Below, piece after piece: positions 50,000-62,762 of a stretch of DNA of 64,000 nt. Source of the DNA: Colletes latitarsis (taxonomy: Eukaryota > Arthropoda > Insecta > Hymenoptera > Colletidae); contig NW_027488369.1 in the NCBI RefSeq assembly GCF_051014445.1, forward strand, positions 18,060,001-18,124,000, in the 5' to 3' direction. The notes beneath the pieces were generated by a model, which saw nothing but the letters and a program-made list of their open reading frames with translations, was not told where the DNA came from and ran no database searches. Every line of letters begins with the position of its first letter. Within the stretch, counting starts at the first letter, position 1. Position numbers and translations under genes: made by a program.

Positions 50000-52461
50000 T
50001 GGCCAACAAGTATGCGAAAAATGCGAAAGAACGATCCAGATGAGGGCAAATCCCAGACCTAACCGAGACATAACCGGCGTTAGCATCTAAAATATTAATC
50101 GCAACCAGGTTCAATTGACTGTTTCGGTGTGGAACCACATTACTACGGGATCCAAACCAGAAAAAACCCAGGATCGGGCCAACAACTATGAGAAAAACGC
50201 GAAAGTATGAGCCAGATGATTGCAAATACCAGAACTATCCCAGGCATAATCAGCGTTATCCTCTAAAATATTAATCGCAACCAGGTTTATTTGACTGTTT
50301 CGGTGTGGTACCACATTACTACGTGGTCCAAGCCAGAAAAAGGCCAGGATCTGGCCAACAAGAATGCGAAAAATGCGAAAGTACGCGCCAGATGAGGGCA
50401 AATACCAGACCTAACCGAGACATAATCGGCGTTATCCTCTAAAATATTAATCGCAACCAGGTTCAATTGACTGTTTCGGTGTGGAACCTCATTACTACGT
50501 GATCCAAACCAGATAAAGCCCAGGATCTGGCCAACAAGTATGAGAAAAATGCGAAAGTTCGAGCCAGATGAGGGCAAGTACCAGACCTAACCCAGACAAA
50601 ACCGGCGTTATCCCCTAAAATATTAATCGCAACCAGGTATAATAAACTGCTTCGGTGTGGAACCTCATTACTACGTGATCCAAACCAGATAAAGCCCAGG
50701 ATCTGGCCAACAAGTATAAGAAAAATGCGAAAGTTCGAGCCAGATGGGGGCAAATCCCAGACCAAACCGAGACATAACCGGCGTTATCCTCTAAAATATT
50801 AATCGCAACCAGGTTTAATTGACTGTTTCGGTGCGGTACCGCATTACTACGTGATCCAAACCAGAAAAAGGCCATGATCTGGCCATCAAGTATGCGAAAA
50901 ATGCGAAAGTATGAGCCAGATGATTGCAAATACCAGAACTATGCCTGACATTACCAGCGTTATCCTCTAAAATACGAATCGGAACATGCTTTAATGACTG
51001 TTTCAGTGTGGTGACACATTACTACGAGATCCAAACCAGAAAAATCCCAGGATCGGGCCAACAAGAATGCGAGAATCGCGAAAGTACGAGCCACATGAGG
51101 GAAAATCCCAGACCTAACCCAGACATAACCGGCGTTATCCGCTAAAATATTAATCGCAACCAGGTTTAATTGACTGTTTCGTTGTGGACCCACATTACTA
51201 CGGGCTCCAAACCAGAAAGAACCCAGGATCTGGCCAACAAGTATGCGAAAAATGCGAAAGAACGATCCAGATGAGGGCAAATCCCAGACCTAACCGAGAC
51301 ATAACCGGCGTTAGCATCTAAAATATTAATCGCAACCAGGTTCAATTGACTGTTTCGGTGTGGAACCACATTACTACGGGATCCAAACCAGAAAAAACCC
51401 AGGATCGGGCCAACAACTATGAGAAAAACGCGAAAGTATGAGCCAGATGATTGCAAATACCAGAACTATCCCAGGCATAATCAGCGTTATCCTCTAAAAT
51501 ATTAATCGCAACCAGGTTTATTTGACTGTTTCGGTGTGGTACCACATTACTACGTGGTCCAAGCCAGAAAAAGGCCAGGATCTGGCCAACAAGAATGCGA
51601 AAAATGCGAAAGTACGCGCCAGATGAGGGCAAATACCAGACCTAACCGAGACATAATCGGCGTTATCCTCTAAAATATTAATCGCAACCAGGTTCAATTG
51701 ACTGTTTCGGTGTGGAACCTCATTACTACGTGATCCAAACCAGATAAAGCCCAGGATCTGGCCAACAAGTATGAGAAAAATGCGAAAGTTCGAGCCAGAT
51801 GAGGGCAAGTACCAGACCTAACCCAGACAAAACCGGCGTTATCCCCTAAAATATTAATCGCAACCAGGTATAATAAACTGCTTCGGTGTGGAACCTCATT
51901 ACTACGTGATCCAAACCAGATAAAGCCCAGGATCTGGCCAACAAGTATAAGAAAAATGCGAAAGTTCGAGCCAGATGGGGGCAAATCCCAGACCAAACCG
52001 AGACATAACCGGCGTTATCCTCTAAAATATTAATCGCAACCAGGTTTAATTGACTGTTTCGGTGCGGTACCGCATTACTACGTGATCCAAACCAGAAAAA
52101 GGCCATGATCTGGCCATCAAGTATGCGAAAAATGCGAAAGTATGAGCCAGATGATTGCAAATACCAGAACTATGCCTGACATTACCAGCGTTATCCTCTA
52201 AAATACGAATCGGAACATGCTTTAATGACTGTTTCAGTGTGGTGACACATTACTACGAGATCCAAACCAGAAAAATCCCAGGATCGGGCCAACAAGAATG
52301 CGAGAATCGCGAAAGTACGAGCCACATGAGGGAAAATCCCAGACCTAACCCAGACATAACCGGCGTTATCCGCTAAAATATTAATCGCAACCAGGTTTAA
52401 TTGACTGTTTCGTTGTGGACCCACATTACTACGGGCTCCAAACCAGAAAGAACCCAGGATC
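50000..52461. repeat. Near-identical 7-monomer tandem pair, 1,231 bp
   Basis: The unit at about 50,000-51,230 is repeated at about 51,231-52,461. In the roughly 370 bp I read base by base (from 50,281 and 51,512) the copies are identical, and distinctive variants match throughout: GTATAATAAACTGC, GGTGCGGTACC, CATGCTTTAATGACTG, GAGAATCGCG. The length is one base short of 7 x 176 because of the shortened T-run in CATGCTTTAATG. P1 has a single copy of this unit (about 43,489-44,719). Confidence 0.9.
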
Positions 52462-54502
52462 TGGCCAACAAGTATGCGAAAAATGCGAAAGAACGATCCA
52501 GATGAGGGCAAATCCCAGACCTAACCGAGACATAACCGGCGTTAGCCTCTGAAATATTAATCGCAACCAGGTTCAATTGACTGTTTCGGTGTGGAACCGC
52601 ATTACTACGGGATCCAAACCAGAAAAAACCCAGGATCTGGCCAACAACTATGAGAAAAACGCGAAAGTATGAGCCAGATGATTGCAAATACCAGAACTAT
52701 CCCAGGCATAACCAGCGTTATCCTCTAAAATATTAATCGCAACCAGGTTTATTTGACTGTTTCGGTGTGGTACCACATTACTACGTGGTCCAAGCCAGAA
52801 AAAGGCCAGGATCTGGCCAACAAGAATGCGAAAAATGCGAAAGTGCGCGCCAGATGAGGGCAAATACCAGACCTAACCGAGACATTACCGGCATTATCCT
52901 CTAAAATATTAATCGCAACCAGATTTAATTGACTGTTTCGGTGTGGTACCGCATTACTACGTGATCCAAACCAGAAAAAGCCCAGGATCTGGCCAACAAG
53001 TATGCGACAAACGCGAAAGTATATGCCAGATGATTGCAAATACCAGAACCAACCCAGACATAACCGGCGTTATCCTCTAAAATATTAATCGCAACCAGGT
53101 TTAATTGACTGTTTCAGTGTGGTTCCACATTACTACGTGATCCAAACCAGAAAAAGCCCAGGATCTGGCCAACAAGTATGCGAAAAACGCGAATGTATGA
53201 GCCAGATGATTGCAAATACCAGAACTATCCCAGGCATAACCGGCGTTATCCTCTAAAATATTAATCGCAAGCAGTTTAATTGACTGTTTCGGTGTGGATC
53301 CTCATTACTACGTGATCCAAACCAGATAAAGCCCAGGATCTGGCCAACAAGAATGCGAAAAATGCGAAAGTACGCGCCAGATGAGGGCAAATACCAGACC
53401 TAACCGAGACATTACCGGCATTATCCTCTAAAATATTAATCGCAACCAGATTTAATTGACTGTTTCGGTGTGGTACCGCATTACTACGTGATCCAAACCA
53501 GAAAAAGCCCAGGATCTGGCCAACAAGTATGCGACAAACGCGAAAGTATATGCCAGATGATTGCAAATACCAGAACCAACCCAGACATAACCGGCGTTAT
53601 CCCCTAAAATATTAATAGCAACCAGGTTTAATTGACTGTTTCCATGTTGTACCGCATTACGACGTGATCCAAACCAGAAAGAGGCCAGGATCTGGCCAAC
53701 AAATATGCGAAAAATGCGAAAGTTCGAGCCAGATGTGGGCAAATCCCAGACCTACCCGAGACATAACCGGCGTTATCCTCTAAAATATTAATCGCAACCA
53801 GCTTCCATTGACTGCTTCAGTGTGGTACCCCATTACTACGTGATCCAAACCAGAAAAAGGCCAGGATCTGGCCAATAAGTATGCGAAAAACTCGGAAGTA
53901 TGTGCCAGATGATAGCAAATACCAGAACTAACCCAGGCATAACCGGCGTTATCCTCTAAAATATTAATCGCAACCAGGTTTAATTGACTGTTTCGGTGTT
54001 GTACCGCATTAATACGTGATCCAAACCAGAAAGAGGACAGGATCTGGCCAACAGGAATGCGAAAAAAGCGAAAGTACGAGCCAGATGTGGGCAAATCCCA
54101 GACCTACCCGAGACATAACCGGCGTTATCCTCTAAAATATTAATCTGAACCAGGTTTAATTGACTGTTTCGTTGTGGAACCACATTACTACGGGATCCAA
54201 ACCAGACAAAACCCAGGATCTGGCCAACAAGAATGCGAAAAATGCGAAAGTACGAGCCAGATGAGGGAAAATCCCAGACCTAACCGAGACGTAACCGGCG
54301 TTATCCCCTAAAATATTAATCGCAACCAGGTATAATTGACTGTTTCGGTGTGGTACCGCATTGCTACGATGATCCAAACCAGAAAGAGGCCAGGATCTGG
54401 CCAACAAGTATGCGAAAAATGCGAAAGTATGAGCCAGATGATTGCAAATACCAGAACTAACCCAGACATAACCAGAGTTATCCTCTAAAATATTAATCGC
54501 AA

Positions 54503-54678
54503 CCAGGTTTAATTGACTGTTTCGGTGTGGTACTGCATTACTACGTGATCCAAACCAGAAAAAGCCCAGGATCTGGCCAACAAGAATGCGAAAAATGCGA
54601 AAGTACGCGCCAGATGAGGGCAAATACCAGACCTAACCGAGACATAACCGGCGTTATCCTCTAAAATATTAATCGCAA
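54503..54678. repeat. Reference monomer, family B
   Basis: This 176-bp unit is close to the family B consensus. In order it has the start motif, TTCGGTGTGG, CATTACTACGTGATCC, an A-run, the GGATCTGGCCAAC block, a perfect 9-bp tandem pair AATGCGAAA (54,585-54,593 and 54,594-54,602), a near-perfect 11-bp tandem pair AGACCTAACCG / AGACATAACCG (54,629-54,639 and 54,640-54,650), and the AT-rich tail CTCTAAAATATTAATCG. Confidence 0.88.
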
Positions 54679-56940
54679 CCAGGTTTAATTGACTGTTTCG
54701 TTGTGGAACCACATTACTGCGGGATCCAAACCAGAAAAAACCCAGGATCTGGCCAACAAGTATGCGAAAAATGCGAAAGAACGATCCAGATGAGGGCAAA
54801 TCCCAGACCTACCCGAGACATAACCGGCGTTATCCTCTAAAATATTAATCGCAAGCAGTTTAATTGACTGTTTCGGTGTGGATCCTCATTACTACGTGAT
54901 CCAAACCAGATAAAGCCCAGGATCTGGCCAACAAGTATGAGAAAAATGCGAAAGTTCGAGCCAGATGAGGGCAAGTACCAGACCTAACCCAGACAAAACC
55001 GGCGTTAACCCCTAAAATATTAATCGCAACCAGGTATAATTCACTGTTTCGGTGTGGTACCGCATTGCTACGACGATCCAAACCAAAAAGAGGCCAGGAT
55101 CTGGCCAACAAGTATGCGAAAATTGCGAAAGTATGAGCCAGATGATTGCAAATACCAGAACTAACCCAGACATAACCAGCGTTATCCAATAAAATATTAA
55201 TCGCAACCAGGTTTAATTGACTGTTTCGGTGTGGTACTGCATTACTACGTGATCCAGACCAGAAAAAGGCCAGGATCTGGCCAACAAGTATGCGCAAAAT
55301 GCGAAAGTACGAGCCAGATGAGGGCAAATCCCAGACCAAACCGAGACATAACCGGCGTTATCCTCTAAAATATTAATCGCAACCAGGTTTAATTGACTGT
55401 TTCGTTGTGGACCCACATTACTACGGGATCCAAACCAGAAAGAACCCAGGATCTGGCCAACAAGTATGCGAAAAATGCGAAAGAACGATCCAGATGAGGG
55501 CAAATCCCAGACCTAACCGAGACATAACCGGCGTTAGCATCTAAAATATTAATCGCAACCAGGTTCAATTGACTGTTTCGGTGTGGAACCACATTACTAC
55601 GGGATCCAAACCAGAAAAAACCCAGGATCTGGCCAACAACTATGAGAAAAACGCGAAAGTATGAGCCAGATGATTGCAAATACCAGAACTATCCCAGGCA
55701 TAACCAGCGTTATCCTCTAAAATATTAATCGCAACAAGGTTTACTTGACTGTTTCGGTGTGGTACCACATTACTACGTGGTCCAAGCCAGAAAAAGGCCA
55801 GGATCTGGCCAACAAGAATGCGAAAAATGCGAAAGTACGCGCCAGATGAGGGCAAATACCAGACCTAACCGAGACATTACCGGCATTATCCTCTAAAATA
55901 TTAATCGCAACCAGATTTAATTGACTGTCTCGGTGTGGTACCGCATTACTACGTGATCCAAAGCAGAAAAAGCCCAGGATCTGGCCAACAAGTATGCGAC
56001 AAACGCGAAAGTATATGCCAGGTGATTGCAAATACCAGAACTAACCCAGACATAACCGGCGTTATCCCCTAAAATATTAATCGCAACCAGGTATAATTGA
56101 CTGTTTCGGTGTGGTACCGCATTACTACGTGATCCAAACCAGAAAAATCCCAGGATCGGGCCAACCAGAATGCGAGAAACGCGAAAGTACGAGCCACATG
56201 AGGGAAAGTCCCAGACCTAACCCAGACATAACCGGCGTTATCCGCCAAAATATTAATCGCAACCAGGTTTAATTGACTGTTTCGTTGTGGACCCACATTA
56301 CTACGGGATCCAAACCAGAAAGAACCCAGGATCTGGCCAACAAGTATGCGAAAAATGCGAAAGAACGATCCAGATGAGGGCAAATCCCAGACCTAACCGA
56401 GACATAACCGGCGTTATCCTCTAAAATATTAATCGCAACCAGGTTTATTTGACTGTTTCGGTGTGGTACCACATTACTACGTGGTCCAAGCCAGAAAAAG
56501 GCCAGGATCTGGCCAACAAGAATGCGAAAAATGCGAAAGTACGCGCCAGATGAGGGCAAATACCAGACCTAACCGAGACATTACCGGCATTATCCTCTAA
56601 AATATTAATCGCAACCAGATTTAATTGACTGTCTCGGTGTGGTACCGCATTACTACGTGATCCAAACCAGAAAAAGCCCAGGATCTGGCCAACAAGTATG
56701 CGACAAACGCGAAAGTATATGCCAGGTGATTGCAAATACCAGAACTAACCCAGACATAACCGGCGTTATCCCCTAAAATATTAATCGCAACCAGGTATAA
56801 TTGACTGTTTCAGTGTGGTATCACATTACTACGTGATCCAAACCAGAAAAGGGCCAGGGTCTGGCCAACAAGTATGCGAAAAATACGAAAGTCCGAGCCA
56901 GATGTGGGGAAATACCAGAACTAACCGAGACATAATCGGC

Positions 56941-58726
56941 GTTATCCTCTAAAATATTAATCGCAACCAGGTTCAATTGACTGTTTCGGTGTGGAACCTC
57001 ATTACTACGTGATCCAAACCAGATAAAGCCCAGGATCTGGCCAACAAGTATAAGAAAAATGCGAAAGTTCGAGCCAGATGGGGGCAAATCCCAGACCAAA
57101 CCGAGACATAACCGGCGTTATCCTCTAAAATATTAATCGCAACCAGGTTTAATTGACTGTTTCGGTGTGGTACCGCATTACTACGTGATCCAAACCAGAA
57201 AAAGGCCATGATCTGGCCAACAAGTATGCGAAAAATGCGAAAGTATGAGCCAGATGATTGCAAATACCAGAACTATGCCTGACATTACCAGCGTTATCCT
57301 CTAAAATACGAATCGGAACATGCTTTTAATGACTGTTTCAGTGTGGTAACACATTACTACGAGATCCAAACCAGAAAAATCCCAGGATCGGGCCAACAAG
57401 AATGCGAGAAACGCGAATGTACGAGCCACATGAGGGAAAATCCCAGACCTAACCCAGACATAACCGGCGTTATCCGCTAAAATATTAATCGCAACCAGGT
57501 TTAATTGACTGTTTCGTTGTGGGCCCACATTACTAGGGGCTCCAATCCAGAAAGAACCCAGGATCTGGCCAACAAGTATGCGAAAAATGCGAAAGACCGA
57601 TCCAGATGAGGGCAAATCCCAGACCTAACCGAGACATAACCGGCGTTAGCCTCTGAAATATTAATCGCAACCAGGTTCAATTGACTGTTTCGGTGTGGAA
57701 CCACATTACTACGGGATCCAAACCAGAAAAAACCCAGGATCTGGCCAACAACTATGAGAAAAACGCGAAAGTATGAGCCAGATGATTGCAAATACCAGAA
57801 CTATCCCAGGCATAACCAGCGTTATCCTCTAAAATATTAATCGCAACCAGGTTCAATTGACTGTTTCGGTGTGGAACCTCATTACTACGTGATCCAAACC
57901 AGATAAAGCCCAGGATCTGGCCAACAAGTATAAGAAAAATGCGAAAGTTCGAGCCAGATGGGGGCAAATCCCAGACCAAACCGAGACATAACCGGCGTTA
58001 TCCTCTAAAATATTAATCGCAACCAGGTTTAATTGACTGTTTCGGTGTGGTACCGCATTACTACGTGATCCAAACCAGAAAAAGGCCATGATCTGGCCAA
58101 CAAGTATGCGAAAAATGCGAAAGTATGAGCCAGATGATTGCAAATACCAGAACTATGCCTGACATTACCAGCGTTATCCTCTAAAATACGAATCGGAACA
58201 TGCTTTTAATGACTGTTTCAGTGTGGTAACACATTACTACGAGATCCAAACCAGAAAAATCCCAGGATCGGGCCAACAAGAATGCGAGAAACGCGAATGT
58301 ACGAGCCACATGAGGGAAAATCCCAGACCTAACCCAGACATAACCGGCGTTATCCGCTAAAATATTAATCGCAACCAGGTTTAATTGACTGTTTCGTTGT
58401 GGGCCCACATTACTAGGGGCTCCAATCCAGAAAGAACCCAGGATCTGGCCAACAAGTATGCGAAAAATGCGAAAGACCGATCCAGATGAGGGCAAATCCC
58501 AGACCTAACCGAGACATAACCGGCGTTAGCCTCTGAAATATTAATCGCAACCAGGTTCAATTGACTGTTTCGGTGTGGAACCACATTACTACGGGATCCA
58601 AACCAGAAAAAACCCAGGATCTGGCCAACAACTATGAGAAAAACGCGAAAGTATGAGCCAGATGATTGCAAATACCAGAACTATCCCAGGCATAACCAGC
58701 GTTATCCTCTAAAATATTAATCGCAA
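56941..58726. repeat. Near-identical 5-monomer tandem pair, 880 bp
   Basis: The segment 56,941-57,820 is repeated at 57,821-58,700, and identity extends to 58,726. I compared several stretches along the unit and saw no difference, including the odd variants CAAGTATAAG, GTGGGCCCAC, TACTAGGGGCTCCAATCC and GAAAGACCGATCC. The downstream flank (ATCGCAACAAGGTTTAC) differs from the internal joint (ATCGCAACCAGGTTC). This is one of the youngest duplications in the window. Confidence 0.9.
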
Positions 58727-61700
58727 CAAGGTTTACTTGACTGTTTCGGTGTGGTACCACATTACTACGTGGTCCAAGCCAGAAAAAGGCCAGGATCTGG
58801 CCAACAGGAATGCGAAAAATGCGAAAGTACGCGCCAGATGAGGGCAAATACCAGACCTAACCGAGACATTACCGGCATTATCCTCTAAAATATTAATCGC
58901 AACCAGATTTAATTGACTGTTTCGGTGTGGTACCGCATTGCTACGATGATCCAAACCAGAAAGAGGCCAGGATCTGGTCAACAAGTAGGCGAAAAACGCG
59001 AAAGTATGTGCCAGATGAGGGCTAATCCCAGACCTAACCGAGACATAACCGGCGTTATCCTCTAAAATATTAATCGCAACCAGGTATAATTGACTGTTTC
59101 AGTGTGGTACCACATTACTACGTGATCCAAACCAGAAAAGGGACAGGGTCTGGCCAACAAGTATGCGAAAAATACGAAAGTCCGAGCCAGATGTGGGGAA
59201 ATACCAGATCTAACCGAGACATAATCGGCGTTATCCTCTAAAATATTAATCGCATCCAGGTTCAATTGACTGTTTCGGTGTGGAACCACATTACTACGGG
59301 ATTCAAACGAGAAAAAACCCAGGATCTGTTCAACAACTATGAGAAAAACGCGAAAGTACGAGCCAGATGAGGGAAAATCCCAGACCTAACCGAGACGTAA
59401 CCGGCGTCATCCCCTAAAATATTAATCGCAACCAGGTATAATTGACTGTTTCGGTGTGGTACCGCATTGCTACGATGATCCAAACCAGAATGAGGCCAGG
59501 ATCTGGCCAACAAGTATGCGAAAATTGCGAAAGTACGAGCCAGATGAGGGCAAATCCCAGACCTAACGGATACATAACCGGCGTTATCCTCTAAAATATT
59601 AATCGCAACCAGGTTTATTTGACTGTTTCGGTGTGGTACCACATTACTACGTGGTCCAAGCCAGAAAAAGGCGAGGATCTGGCCAACAAGTATGCGAAAA
59701 ACGCGAAAGTACGAGCCAGATGAGGACAAATCCCAGACCTACCCGAGACATAACCGGCGCTATCCTCTAAAATATTAATCGCAACCAGTTTCATTGACTG
59801 CTTCGGTGTGGAACCTCATTACTACGGGATCCAAAACAGAAAAAACCCAGGATCTGGCCAACAAGTATGAGACAAACGCGAAAGTATATGCCAGATGATT
59901 GCAAATAGCAGAACTAACCCAGACATAACCGGCGTTATCCCCTAAAATATTAATCGCAACCTGGTTTAATTGACTGTTTCGGTGTGGTACCGCATTACTA
60001 CGTGATCCAAACCAGAGAAAGGCCAGGATCTGGCCAACAAGTATGCGAAAAACGCGAATGTATGAGCCAGATGGGGGCAAATCCCAGACCTAACCGAGAC
60101 ATAACCAGCGTTATCCTCTAAAATATTAATTGCAACCAGGTTTAATTGACTGTTTCGGTGTGGTACCGCATTACTACGTGATCCAAACCAGAAAAAGGGC
60201 ATGATCTGGCCAACAAGTATGCGAAAAATGCGAAAGTATGAGCCAGATGATTGCAAATACCAGAACTATGCCTGACATTACCAGCGTTATCCTCTAAAAT
60301 ACGAATCGGAACATGCTTTTAATGACTGTTTCAGTGTGGTAACACATTACTACGAGATCCAAACCAGAAAAATCCCAGGATCGGGCCAACAAGAATGCGA
60401 GAAACGCGAAAGTACGAGCCACATGAGTGAAAATTCCAGACCTAACCCAGTCATAACCGGCGTTATCCGCTAAAATATTAATCGCAACCAGGTTTAGTTG
60501 ACTGTTTCGTTGTGGACCCACATTACTACGGGATCCAAACCAGAATGAACCCAGGATCTGGCCAACAAGTATGCGAAAAATGCGAAAGAACGAGCCAGAT
60601 GAGGGCAAATCCCAGACCTAACCGAGACATAACCGGCGTTATCCTCTAAAATATTAATCGGAACCAGGTTTATTTGACTGTTTCGGTGTGGTAACGCATT
60701 ACTACGTGATCCAAACCAGACTAAGCCCAGGATCTGGCCCACAAGTATGTGAAAAATGTGAAAGTTCGAGCCAGATGAGGGCATATCCCAGACCTAACCG
60801 AGACATAACCGGCGTTATCCTCTAAAATATTATTCGCAACCAGGTGTAATTGACTGTTTCGGTGTGGTACCACATTACTACGTGGTCCAAGCCAGAAAGA
60901 GGCCAGGATCTGGCCAACATGAATGCGAAAAATGCGAAAGTACGCGCCAGATGAGGGCTAATCCCAGACCTAACCGAGACATAACCGGCGTTATCCACTA
61001 AAATATTAATCGCAACCAGGTTTAATTGACTGCTTCGGTGTGGTACCACATTACTACGTGGTCCAAGCCAGAAAATGGCCAGGATCTGGCCAACAAGTAT
61101 GCGAAAAATGCGAAAGTATGAGCCAGATGATTGCAAATACCAGAACTATGCCTGACATTACCAGCGTTATCCTCTAAAATACGAATCGGAACATGCTTTT
61201 AATGACTGTTTCAGTGTGGTAACACATTACTACGGGATCCAAACCAGAAAAATCCCAGGATCGGGCCAACAAGAATGCGAGAAACGCGAATGTACGAGCC
61301 ACATGAGGGAAAATCCCAGACCTAACCCAGACATAACCGGCGTTATCCGCTAAAATATTAATCGCAACCAGGTTTAATTGACTGTTTCGTTGTGGGCCCA
61401 CATTACTAGGGGCTCCAATCCAGAAAGAACCCAGGATCTGGCCAACAAGTATGCGAAAAATGCGAAAGAACGATCCAGATGAGGGCAAATCCCAGACCTA
61501 ACCGAGACATAACCGACGTTAGCCTCTGAAATATTAATCGCAACCAGGTTCAATTGACTGTTTCGGTGTGGAACCACATTACTACGGGATCGAAACCAGA
61601 AAAAACCCAGGATCTGGCCAACAACTATGAGAAAAACGCGAAAGTATAAGCCAGATGATTGCAAATACCAGAACTATCCCAGGCATAACCAGCGTTATCC

Positions 61701-62762
61701 TCTAAAATATTAATCGCAACAAGGTTTACTTGACTGTTTCGGTGTGGTACCACATTACTACGTGGTCCAACCCAGAAAAAGGCCAGGATCTGGCCAACAA
61801 GAATGCGAAAAATGCGAAAGTACGCGCCAGATGAGGGCAAATACCAGACCTAACCGAGACATTACCGGCATTATTCTCTAAAATATTAATCGCAACCAGA
61901 TTTAATTGACTGTTTCGGTGTGGTACCGCATTACTACGTGATCCAAACCAGAAAAAGCCCAGGATCTGGTCAACAAGTAGGCGAAAAACGCGAAAGTATG
62001 TGCCAGATGAGGGCTAATCCCAGACCTAACCGAGACATAACCGGCGTTATCCTCTAAAATATTAATCGCAACCAGGTATAATTGACTGTTTCAGTGTGGT
62101 ACCACATTACTACGTGATCCAAACCAGAAAAGGGACAGGGTCTGGCCAACAAGTATGCGAAAAATACGAAAGTCCGAGCCAGATGTGGGGAAATGCCAGA
62201 CCTAACCGAGACATAATCGGCGTTATCCTCTAAAATATTAATCGCATCCAGGTTCAATTGACTGTTTCGGTGTGGAACCACATTACTACGGGATTCAAAC
62301 GAGAAAAAACCCAGGATCTGTTCAACAACTATGAGAAAAACGCGAAAGTACGAGCCAGATGAGGGAAAATCCCAGACCTAACCGAGACGGAAACGGCGTC
62401 ATCCCCTAAAATATTAATCGCAACCAGGTGTAATTGACTGTTTCGGTGTGGTACCGCATTGCTACGATGATCCAAACCAGAAAGAGGCCAGGATCCGGCC
62501 AACAAGTATGCGAAAATTGCGAAAGGACGAGCCAGATGAGGGCAAATCCCAGACCTAACGGATACATAACCGGCGTTATCCTCTAAAATATTAATCGCAA
62601 CCAGGTTTATTTGACTGTTTCGGTGTGGTACCACATTACTACGTGGTCCAAGCCAGAAAAAGGCCAGGATCTGGCCAACAAGTATGCGAAAAACGCGAAA
62701 GTACGAGCCAGATGAGGACAAATCCCAGGCCTACCCGAGACATAACCGGCGTTATCCTCTAA
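58381..62762. repeat. 17-monomer repeat, offset about 2,992 bp
   Basis: The segment of about 58,381-59,770 recurs at about 61,374-62,762. Shared rare variants are GAAAAGGGACAGGGTCTGG, TAATCGCATCCAGG, CTACGGGATTCAAACG, CTAACGGATACATAACC and GGTCAACAAGTAGGCG. Beyond 59,770 and 62,762 the two series diverge, and the ACGAATCGGAACATG cassette (60,300) has a 61,184 copy five monomers later. Confidence 0.83.
60294..61488. repeat. ACGAATCGGAACATG cassette pair, 880 bp apart
   Basis: The cassette near 60,300 and the one near 61,184 are exactly five monomers apart. They are not sister copies. The first reads CATGAGTGAAAATTCC and GTTTAGTTGAC, like copies in the 8.9-24 kb region. The second reads CATGAGGGAAAATCCC and GTGGGCCCAC, like the 57-58 kb copies. 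Two lineages of the cassette lie side by side. Confidence 0.75.

Larger units (their letters stand above)
49177..57620. repeat. Large tandem duplication, copy P2 (about 8,446 bp)
   Basis: P2 is the same monomer series as P1 with four structural changes. A 7-monomer segment is doubled (about 50,000-52,460). One monomer is added near 53,092-53,267 (with GTGTGGTTCCACATT). Four monomers are added between about 54,480 and 55,190. One monomer (the ATCGGGCC unit) is absent near 55,380. The sum, +7 +1 +4 -1 = +11 monomers, equals the measured growth of 1,935 bp. Outside these places the copies differ at few sites. Which copy is ancestral at each place cannot be settled here. Confidence 0.87.

Noticed and set aside
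46238..54623. Open frames of 60-159 codons, mostly on the minus strand, for example 46,238-46,717 and 54,156-54,623
   Set aside because: They are translations of the satellite. Because 176 leaves a remainder of 2 on division by 3, the frame changes at each monomer, and an open stretch survives only until the next unit's stop. All encode the same shifted peptide pieces, end at recurring positions, and show no start context or domain.
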